NCBI RefSeq assembly: GCF_011947365.2 | Contig: NZ_JAAVSH020000001.1 | Coordinates: forward strand, 1,362,000 to 1,409,703 | Length of the DNA stretch: 47,704 bases | DNA from: an endosymbiont of Lamellibrachia barhami | Lineage (GTDB): Bacteria; Pseudomonadota; Gammaproteobacteria; Chromatiales; Chromatiaceae | Direction: 5' to 3' | Shown: positions 36,415 to 42,856 of the stretch, one piece after another | Layout: the number at the start of each line of letters is the position of its first letter | Numbering within the stretch: the first letter of the stretch is position 1 | Program-made: the position numbers and the translations under genes | Notes under the pieces: generated by a model | The model's input: only the letters and a program-made list of their open reading frames with translations | Database searches by the model: none | Told to the model about the DNA's origin: nothing

Positions 36415-37106
36415 CCACGCCACTCACCATGCTGGAGCTTCGGCTCAACCCCCAGGGATTGATTCGTTTCGCCCAGGAAAACAATGTCAACCGCAACCGG
36501 GATGAGGATCTGGGATACGCTACCCATGCCTGGCTCAAGGCCATCTTTCAAGAACACTCGCCCAAACCTTACCGGCTCATCCGAGGCGCCAATCTCAAGC
36601 TGCTCGGGTACAGCTCCGATTCAGGCCCGGACCTGCTGGAACAGGCCCGGACCTTCGCCAGCCCCCTGGCGCTGGGGGTGACCCGAATCGAAGACCTGCA
36701 ACACGCCAAGTCCATGCCCAACGAATGGCGGCCGGGGCGGCGGCTTGGATTTGAATTGGTGGTCTGTCCCACCAGCCGCAAAGAGGGTCATGAAAAGGAT
36801 CTCTACCGCCATCGCATGGAGCGGTTGGCAGAAGGGGAGCAGGCTCCGTCGCGGGAGACTGTCTACCGGGAGTGGCTGGAAAAACAGATGGGCGATGCGG
36901 CCAGACTGGAAAAGGTCAGCCTTGGGGAATTCCGGTTTGTCTCCCAGCACCGGCGGGGAATAAAGATAAAGCTGGATCGTCCCCAGGCGCTGCTCAAAGG
37001 TGCGCTGACGGTAGCAGACAGTGATGCCTTCAACCGTCTGCTGGCCCGTGGAATCGGCCGCCACCGAGCCTTTGGCTACGGTATGCTGCTGCTGAAACCG
37101 GCATGA
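36411..37106 (+). CDS. cas6e: CRISPR RNA endoribonuclease Cas6e (CasE)
   Basis: A 231-residue pre-crRNA nuclease that cuts each repeat at the base of its hairpin and stays on the 3' handle. Two RRM-like folds. The candidate catalytic His is in GYATHAWL near residue 39. The C-terminal glycine-rich loop GIGRHRAFGYGMLLL is the Cas6 signature. The repeats downstream form a strong CCCCGC/GCGGGG stem, the expected substrate. It overlaps both neighbours by four bases. Confidence 0.94.
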   Translation: MTTPLTMLELRLNPQGLIRFAQENNVNRNRDEDLGYATHAWLKAIFQEHSPKPYRLIRGANLKLLGYSSDSGPDLLEQARTFASPLALGVTRIEDLQHAKSMPNEWRPGRRLGFELVVCPTSRKEGHEKDLYRHRMERLAEGEQAPSRETVYREWLEKQMGDAARLEKVSLGEFRFVSQHRRGIKIKLDRPQALLKGALTVADSDAFNRLLARGIGRHRAFGYGMLLLKPA

Positions 37107-37997
37107 AAGGGGGGCTCTTTCCCGGCCGCCTCGGGCTGGCCGAATCCCGCATCCCCCATGCCGACCGGCACGGCCTGATCTGGCTGTCACGCGGCAAGCT
37201 GACCGTAAATAACGGCACTCTCCACTTCACAGCAGCCAAATCTGAGGAGTTGGACGCCGGTGATTACGCCATTCCCTACCAAGGCGTCTCCATGATCCTG
37301 CTGGGTCCCGGCTCAACCGTTAGCCACGACGTGCTGCGGCTGTTGGCCCGGCATGGCACCCTGCTGGCCGCAGTCGGTGAGGGCGGCGTCAAATTCTATA
37401 CCGCCCCCCCCAATGGGGCAGGGACGCTCTGAGGTGGCCCGCCAGCATGCCCGTCTCTGGGCGGACGAAACGGCCCGGCTGGACGTGGCCCGGCGCATGT
37501 ACGCCTTCCGCTTCGGTCGGGTCCTGCCACACCGGGACATCGCGGTGCTGCGCGGCATCGAAGGGGGGCGCATGAAAAAGACCTACCAAATCCTGGCCGA
37601 CGAGCACGGCATCCCCTGGAAGGGCCGCCGGTATGATCGTCAAAACCCGAATGGCGCCGACATTCCCAACCAAGCTATCAACCACGCCGCAACTTTTGTG
37701 GAAGCTGCTGCCGACGTGGCCGTCGCCGCCCTAGGTGCGCTGCCACCACTAGGCTTCATCCATGAGGACTCCAGCAACGCATTCACCCTCGATATCGCGG
37801 ATCTTTACCGCGCCGAAATCACCCTGCCAATGGCCTTCACAGTCGCCAAAAAGGCCATTGACAACCCAGAGCTACCTCTGGAACGCACCCTACGCCGAGA
37901 AGCCGCACTGCAATTCCGCAAACAAAAGCTGATCGCCAAAATGATCGACCGGATCAAGGAACTGCTACATGCCGATGACCGTGATAGTGACACGTAA
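37103..37997 (+). pseudogene. cas1: Integrase Cas1, frameshifted at a C8 tract
   Basis: Cas1 inserts new spacers together with Cas2. The first frame (37103-37432) reads GLAESRIPHADRHGLIWLSRG, VPYQG-like AIPYQGVSMILLGPGSTVSHD and GVKFYTAPP. It then continues wrongly as NGAGTL and stops. The second frame resumes with MGQGRSEVARQHARLWAD and continues through VLRGIEGGRMKKTYQIL and ALPPLGFIHEDSSNAFTLDIADLYR to 37997. Removing one C from the run of eight at 37404-37411 restores ...YTAPPMGQGRSE... and a normal 297-residue protein. This is either a sequencing error, a loss-of-function mutation or a slippage-prone switch. The catalytic Glu and His residues lie in the second frame. Confidence 0.88.
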
Positions 37998-38268
37998 TGT
38001 CTCCGGCCGGATGCGTGGATTCCTGGCCTCCTCCATGCTGGAAATGGCCCCGGGCGTCTACAGCGCCCCCAAGATGTCACCCGCTGTACGCGAACGTGTC
38101 TGGAATGTCCTCACAGAATGGTTTACTGCCGAACAGGGGGCATCAGTAACCCTCCTCTGGGCCGACAAAAATCAACCAGGAGGCCAAAACGCCAGAACAC
38201 TGGGACTCCCCCCCACCAAACTGGTTGATCTGGACGGGTTACTCGTTACCCACCGACCCACCATATAA
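37969..38268 (+). CDS. cas2: CRISPR adaptation protein Cas2e
   Basis: A 99-residue partner of Cas1 in spacer acquisition, of the type I-E kind with beta-alpha-beta start MTVIVTRNVSGRMRGFLASSMLEMAPGVYSAP. The C-terminal LPPTKLVDLDGLLVTHRP is also typical. The ATG at 37969 or 37975 may be used. It overlaps the end of cas1 by 29 bases, consistent with coupled translation. Confidence 0.93.
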   Translation: MPMTVIVTRNVSGRMRGFLASSMLEMAPGVYSAPKMSPAVRERVWNVLTEWFTAEQGASVTLLWADKNQPGGQNARTLGLPPTKLVDLDGLLVTHRPTI

Positions 38269-38318
38269 TTTCCACGCTCTTTAACAATTTGTTACTATTC
38301 ATGCTGTTAGATGCTAGA
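38269..38318 (+). promoter_or_regulatory. CRISPR leader
   Basis: A 50-base AT-rich stretch between the cas2 stop and the first repeat, ending TTAGATGCTAGA directly before the repeat, similar to the AT-rich leader end of E. coli type I-E arrays. It is short, so the array promoter may lie partly inside cas2. Confidence 0.6.
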
Positions 38319-39200
38319 GCCTCCCCCGCATCCGCGGGGATCGACCTCCACTGACACTCCCCGTGATCCTGCAAAAACCGCCTCCCCCGCATCCGCGGGG
38401 ATCGACCCTCAACACCTCAGGCAAGATGCTCGCCAACTACGCCTCCCCCGCATCCGCGGGGATCGACCAACTGACCACCCTGCAGCACAAATACCGCGTA
38501 CGCCTCCCCCGCATCCGCGGGGATCGACCCACTCTCTGATCTAGTTCCTTTTGTTTCTGTCGGCCTCCCCCGCATCCGCGGGGATCGACCCTGGCGCCTT
38601 GCCAGACTCCATTTCCCACATCAGCCTCCCCCGCATCCGCGGGGATCGACCCTTCAGCTCATTTGCTTCCTGCACCCAAAGTTCGCCTCCCCCGCATCCG
38701 CGGGGATCGACCCTTAACTGGATACGGATCGACAAGAACTAGGTGGCCTCCCCCGCATCCGCGGGGATCGACCTGCAGTATTTGAGATCGAGTCCAGGCC
38801 TCAAACGCCTCCCCCGCATCCGCGGGGATCGACCTGCCATACTCTCTTCCAAGCTCATGCCGCTACCGCCTCCCCCGCATCCGCGGGGATCGACCTCAAG
38901 TCGCGGGCGGTTGAGTCATGAACGAACTGCCTCCCCCGCATCCGCGGGGATCGACCCCTTGCTAAGTGATTGGGAGAAGTGCGGTCTTTGCCTCCCCCGC
39001 ATCCGCGGGGATCGACCTGAACCTCTCTGACTATATAGATGCGTATTTTGGCCTCCCCCGCATCCGCGGGGGTCGACCTTGAGTGTTCGGGGGAATTGTC
39101 AACCTTGGCTTGCCTCCCCCGCATCCGCGGGGATCGACCCTTTTGCGCGGACCGTTTATGTCCATTCCCGATGCCTCCCCCGCATCCGCGGGGATCGACC
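38319..39200 (+). CRISPR. Type I-E CRISPR array, 15 repeats and 14 spacers
   Basis: The 28-base repeat GCCTCCCCCGCATCCGCGGG followed by GATCGACC recurs every 61 bases from 38319 to 39173 without exception. All 14 spacers are 33 bases. CCCCGC and GCGGGG make the Cas6e hairpin. Fourteen repeats are identical. The thirteenth (39051) has one A-to-G change in the 3' arm. The last repeat is perfect, although trailer-end repeats usually decay, and its final base abuts the attC-like site. The orientation (leader at cas2) fits the I-E consensus. I found no spacer matching another part of this window by eye. Confidence 0.98.
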
Positions 39201-39289
39201 TATAACGTCGCAAATAACTGGGCGTTAAAAGTGTTGCGCGTTTTTTGCGCGACGCTTTTAACGCTCCATGTTGATTTGCCTTGTTAGGC
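39200..39289 (-). other. Integron attC-like site 1, abutting the CRISPR array
   Basis: Read on the minus strand it starts GCCTAAC (39289-39283, R''-like) and ends GTTATAG at 39206-39200 (R'-like). Between them GCGTTAAAAG pairs with CTTTTAACGC at 39221-39262. Outer arms CAAAT...GCG pair with a few unpaired bases, as in attC folded strands. It follows the stop codon of the cassette gene by three bases. The R' box starts exactly where the last CRISPR repeat ends. Confidence 0.6.
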
Positions 39290-39292
39290 GAA

Positions 39293-39745
39293 TTACCAGA
39301 ACCATATAGAGTTGTCATTCTTTGTACCACCGCGTATCTCTGATTTAACACTAAAGTCATATTCACCTTTTTTGTATTTTTCCAAGGCATCGGTTAGCTT
39401 GATAACACCAGCAGAACCAATATTTATCATTAGAACACTGCCATCAATGTTCACAGATATTCCAATATGATCCCTATTGTAATTGAGTTTAACTTTTGAG
39501 TAATACTCGTAGCGCCTGTTATAACCATTAACTGATGCGACTTTATCTGTTGTTTTAGTTAGGTTTATTGTCCTTTTCCCTTCATCATGAATTTTCAGGA
39601 TACTGAACAGTTGTAAGATATTGTCCGTAGATAGTTTGTCGCTACTTAGATGTAAGCCACCATAGCTTCGTTTTGAGTTATTAGCATAATGCCAAATATA
39701 TAATTTACCTTCCTGATTCCAGTTATTTAAGGCAGTGCTGTTCAT
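39293..39745 (-). CDS. Integron cassette protein, unrecognised
   Basis: A 150-residue cytoplasmic protein (MNSTALNNWNQEGKLYIWHY...) with an AT-rich gene unlike its GC-rich chromosomal neighbours. Predicted mostly beta, rich in Asn, Lys and Tyr, with no known motif. The ATG lies just inside the cassette boundary marked by attC-like site 2, and the stop lies three bases before attC-like site 1, the standard design of a one-gene cassette. Function unknown. Confidence 0.65.
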   Translation of the reverse strand: MNSTALNNWNQEGKLYIWHYANNSKRSYGGLHLSSDKLSTDNILQLFSILKIHDEGKRTINLTKTTDKVASVNGYNRRYEYYSKVKLNYNRDHIGISVNIDGSVLMINIGSAGVIKLTDALEKYKKGEYDFSVKSEIRGGTKNDNSIWFW

Positions 39746-39753
39746 TTTTCTAC

Positions 39754-39850
39754 GCCTAACGCCTTGCTCAGCGGCAGTTTAAAGTGGCACGTTTTTGCGT
39801 ATGCAAAAAAAGTGACGCTTTAAACTGTCCGCTGGAGCTATTTGTTATGT
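39754..39850 (-). other. Integron attC-like site 2
   Basis: On the minus strand it runs from ACATAAC (39850-39844) to GTTAGGC (39760-39754), the canonical cassette junction. Inside, AGCTCCAGCGGACAGTTTAAAG pairs with CTTTAAACTGCCGCTGAGC, leaving single extrahelical bases. The loop region GTCACTTTTTTTGCATACGC follows. The upstream HNH gene ends with TAA inside the R'' box. Confidence 0.75.
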
Positions 39851-40576
39851 GCTTTCATTGAGTGATGCACCCTTAGATTGGTTGTGATAACTGCACAACA
39901 ACTCGGCATTTTCTAAAACTGTTTTTCCACCTTTAGCATGAGGTATAACATGATCTGCTTGGTAGTCTGACCAACCAACTTTTGCTTCGTTTTCTGGTTT
40001 TTCTTCTCTCAAGCACTGTTGGCAAAATCCTTTTCCTTTTCGGTAAATGATAATCCGCTCAAGCTCAGTAAATGCCCTTTTTTCATCTTTTTCTATTAGT
40101 TCTTTGTTATTATCTTGTAGATATTGGAAAAACACCTGACGCAAAATAATATCCCTTATTTCTAAATCTTTTTCGCCTTGCTGCCTTCTATTGCTAAAGG
40201 TCAGTAAATCAGTATCAGTTGATTCATCATATGTTTTCCAGCGTGTATGGAAATGATAAATAAACTCTCTGATATTTATTTTGGTGCTGTCATCTATTAC
40301 ATAGTATTTATGTAAATGCCTAATTAGTAAGTATACAGAAATTATAAAATACTCAACTGACAACTCTTTGATGCCAGATGTGGCGTCAAGCATTGGGTCA
40401 TCTTTGAATATTTCATAGAATACTTTTAAATGACTTTGGTAACTGGCTGTGCCACTTTCTTACTCATTCTCAAAGTCATAATTCCCAATGCCATCATCTT
40501 GTTTTGAACTATTAATAAACTCTTCAATTTTTCTATCGCTCAAATCAGCATAACCTTCTTGGTATACTTCGTTCAG
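39845..40576 (-). pseudogene. HNH endonuclease (DUF262-like C-terminal part), interrupted cassette gene
   Basis: The intact part (182 residues from 40393) ends with an HNH nuclease: CQQCLREE, then YQADHVIPHAKGGKTVLENAELLCSYHNQSKG, with paired Cys residues for zinc and the catalytic His in ADHV. The frame upstream of 40393 continues to read plausibly (YQSHLKVFYEIFKDDP). It contains an in-frame TAA at 40460-40462, before which NEVYQEGYADLSDRKIEEFI is readable up to 40576. So a longer protein lost its N-terminus, probably when the intron remnant next to it was deleted or rearranged. HNH-DUF262 proteins are often restriction or phage-defence enzymes. The AT-rich composition agrees with a cassette. 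Confidence 0.6.
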
Positions 40577-40579
40577 TTA

Positions 40580-41017
40580 CGTATTGCTGATGCGAAACTT
40601 TCTCTTGGCTAAGGCCTTCAACTTCATCATTAGAATCCACTACTATGCCGTCTGCTGACTTCTGCCCAATCACCTCATGCATTACTGCATGAAGCGCTAC
40701 CACCGGTGGTGGTCGCAAAGTCGGGCAGATCTCCCCGGGTAAGAGCATGATCTTTCCCTGCACAACTGCCGCATTTAGCATCCCCCATGTTCTCCAGGCG
40801 GGTTTCGTGATGTTGTGCTCACTCACCCAGGGGTTCGGCCTTATATGCGATTTCTGTTCGTCAGCTCGCAGGTTTGCACTTAGGCTTCTTTCAGACGGTT
40901 GGTCGCCCTTCCGCCCTTGCCATCGGCTAGTACTTTTTAAAGGTGACTTTTCGTCTCCTTTCTGGAATATGTACAGAGGACTTTCACCTCATAAAATCAT
41001 GCCCATGCCGGGCACAC
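40580..41017 (-). mobile_element. Group II intron 5' remnant inserted in an attC site
   Basis: Read on the minus strand the element starts GTGTGCCCGGCATGGGCATG at 41017. GTGYG is the standard group II intron 5' end. It contains GAGGTGAAAGTCCTC (40990-40976), a domain I motif typical of bacterial group II introns. It continues with TGCAAACCTGCGAGCTGACG and AACAGAAATC. The reverse transcriptase gene and the catalytic domain V are absent. Short ORFs on both strands here are best explained as intron RNA, not protein. The preceding exon TTTTTGT belongs to attC-like site 3, so this looks like an attC-targeting (group IIC-attC type) intron reduced by deletion. Confidence 0.6.
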
Positions 41018-41109
41018 ACAAAAAGCTCCAGCGGACAGGCTAAAGCGGCACTTGTTTTGCTTACGCAAAAACGTGCCACTTTAGCCTGCCGCTGAGCAAG
41101 GCGTTATGA
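41018..41109 (+). other. Integron attC-like site 3, disrupted by an intron
   Basis: On the + strand AGCTCCAGCGGACAGGCTAAAG (from 41024) pairs with CTTTAGCCTGCCGCTGAGC, and the site ends GGCGTTATGA (R' box at 41103-41109). Its sequence is very close to site 2 in the opposite orientation. The R'' box is cut: only ACAAAAA remains before the intron 5' end. The DUF4145 gene starts 16 bases after the R' box. Confidence 0.7.
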
Positions 41110-41124
41110 GTAAAATACATCATC

Positions 41125-41808
41125 GTGTCTGAACTGAAAAAAATACACTGCAATACATGCAAACGTGAAACCAACCATGAGTTGTTGGCAACACATGATT
41201 GTGACTACCATGAAGCAGAGGGCAAAGTGCTTATGTGGTATGAAAATACACGCTATGGATTTTGGGTATGCAAAGGGTGTGATACAGCAATATTAGAAGA
41301 AAAGTATACCTGCTCAGGAATGCATGATAGTAATGGAGAAGATATCTACTCCTATGAATATTCTCCTGAAAGAAAAAATAAAGCATCACGTACAGCAAAG
41401 AAATTTGCTCATATTAATAAAAAACTAAATTCAGCCTACTTAGAAATCATAAATGCACATAACCAAGGCCTCGTAATTATATCTTCCATAGGGGTTAGAG
41501 CTTTATTAGAGGGTATTTGTGTAGAAGAAGGTATAGATGACAATGTAAGTAGAGGTCTAGCCGGTAAAATCAAAGAGCTACAAAATAAAGGAAATATTCC
41601 AAAGAGCATAATTGATGGCTTAAATAGCCTGAAATTTATCGGAGACAATGCAGCTCACAGGTTAGACTCAAGTGATACTCACACTATTAAGCTGTCAACT
41701 GTCGATTCAAGCGCTGAACGCCGGTTTTGTCTCGAAGATGCTTTCGAGAAGAAGAGCTGTTTATTTCCTCCAACGACCGGTCGCAACAGGCGGCTTGAGT
41801 TGAGTTGA
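41125..41808 (+). CDS. DUF4145-type cassette protein, probably 3' altered
   Basis: A 227-residue protein starting at GTG 41125. It has an N-terminal zinc-ribbon-like part (CNTCKRETNH, then WVCKGCDTAILEE) and a helical DUF4145 region with IINAHNQGLVIISSIGVRALLEGIC and SLKFIGDNAAH. DUF4145 proteins are often linked to restriction or defence nucleases. After HRLDSSDTHTIKL the family pattern stops and a Cys- and Arg-rich tail follows (from about 41700), where GC content also rises. The cassette has probably lost its own 3' end and attC and now reads into chromosomal sequence. Confidence 0.65.
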   Translation: MSELKKIHCNTCKRETNHELLATHDCDYHEAEGKVLMWYENTRYGFWVCKGCDTAILEEKYTCSGMHDSNGEDIYSYEYSPERKNKASRTAKKFAHINKKLNSAYLEIINAHNQGLVIISSIGVRALLEGICVEEGIDDNVSRGLAGKIKELQNKGNIPKSIIDGLNSLKFIGDNAAHRLDSSDTHTIKLSTVDSSAERRFCLEDAFEKKSCLFPPTTGRNRRLELS

Positions 41809-41873
41809 GTTACATTTTTTCCATCACACCGAGTTATGTCACATCGCTGTTTAACACTAGGAGAGTCAGCAAA

Positions 41874-42596
41874 ATGAAGAAGTTGATCATCGCCCTCAGT
41901 CTGGCCGGCCTCTGCGCCCTGCCTGTCACTGGACAGGCCGCTAAATATAAAGAGGTCTCCGTCAGCAACGGCGGCACCATCACCGGCAAGGTGAGTTTTG
42001 CCGGCAAGGACAAAGCGCCCAAACGAACAATGATGTCTGCGGCACAGGTACCCGTGAGATCGACTCCGTCCGGGTCAATAACGGCTCACTGATGGACACA
42101 GTTGTCTATCTGGACTACAGGTCAAAACAGGCAAAGCCTTCGACTACGCCTCGATTTCAAATGCAGTCCTGGATCAGAAAGGTTGTGAGTTCAAACCCTT
42201 CCTGCAGGTAATGAAGAACGAAACCAAGATCGCAGCCGTCAATCAGGATCCTATCCTGCATAATATCCACACCTACGAGATCATCGGACGCACCAAGAAA
42301 ACCGTCTTCAACGTAAGTCAGCAAACCCAACACCCGTCACCAAAAGCAGTCGAAACTGGAAGCACGGATCCGCCATGAAGGTTGAGTGTGACGCCCATGA
42401 TTTCATGCACGGTTTCGTCTTTGTCGCCAAGAACCCCTACTACGCTATGGTAGCGGAGGACGGCACTTTCAGCATCGACAATGTACCCCCGGGCAAATAC
42501 ACCATCAAGGCCTGGCACGGCACTCTGAAGGACCAGAAATCCAAGGTTGAGGTTGCCGCCGGCGGCACCGCCAACGTGGATTTCACCTTCAAGTAA
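41874..42596 (+). pseudogene. Secreted carboxypeptidase-regulatory-like protein, multiply frameshifted
   Basis: The signal peptide MKKLIIALSLAGLCALPVTGQA and the start VSNGGTITGKVSFAGKDKAPK are in one frame from 41874. CGTGTREIDSVRVNNGSLMDTVVYL follows in another, then FDYASISNAVLDQKGCEFKPFLQVM and LHNIHTYEIIGRTKKTVFNVSQ. Finally SAMKVECDAHDFMHGFVFVAKNPYYAMVAEDGTFSIDNVPPGKYTIKAWHG runs in frame to 42596. At least three shifts separate these pieces. The family consists of periplasmic beta-sandwich proteins with conserved His and Cys residues that may bind metal. The last 73 codons (42375-42596) are open. The start follows AGGAGAGTCAGCAAA. Confidence 0.75.
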
Positions 42597-42653
42597 AACC
42601 TTGAGGGGACTGTCGGATAGCCTATTCCGGCAGTCTCCCATGGAGACCGGACT

Positions 42654-42770
42654 ATGATATTTTCAAAACGGCTGAACCTGGCGCCGCTCGACTATCTCGC
42701 CATCGTTGCCGGGATCATCAATGCATTGGTGATCGGAGCCATCGTCGTCTACTGGTTTCTTAATAACTAA
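42654..42770 (+). CDS. 38-residue single-pass membrane peptide
   Basis: The ATG at 42654 follows GGAG at a spacing of eight bases. The peptide MIFSKRLNLAPLDYLAIVAG... ends VIGAIVVYWFLNN. It has one hydrophobic helix (about residues 14-35) with a short basic cytoplasmic start. It lies between the secreted protein remnant and the USP-PCP_red gene on the same strand, 57 bases from the former, and may be part of the same operon. No family recognised. Confidence 0.55.
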   Translation: MIFSKRLNLAPLDYLAIVAGIINALVIGAIVVYWFLNN

Positions 42771-42845
42771 AAGGTGGCAGGTTAAAGGTGACAGGCGACA
42801 CGTCCTGAATCCTGCGACCTGTAACCTGTAACCTGTAACCTGTCT
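42771..42845. repeat. ACCTGTAACCTGT inverted repeat element, complete
   Basis: The left arm AAGGTGGCAGGTTAAAGGTG and ACAGGCGACA faces a right arm of three ACCTGTA units (CGACCTGTAACCTGTAACCT). The related element at 47141-47336 has the same ends but is split by a REP-like unit. The right arm reaches to within 12 bases of the USP gene start. Confidence 0.6.
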
Positions 42846-42856
42846 CCTTTTTATCT

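Noticed and set aside
38347-39172. Self-targeting spacers
   Set aside because: I compared the spacers by eye with the rest of the window and saw no match; a computed search of the genome would be decisive.
38311-39390. Several frames with repeated PRIRGDRP or SPRMRGR motifs
   Set aside because: These are translations of the CRISPR repeats in different frames, not proteins.
40545-41043. Two short frames, one on each strand, in the intron remnant
   Set aside because: The region matches group II intron domain I RNA features; the peptides have no family resemblance and no reverse transcriptase motif.
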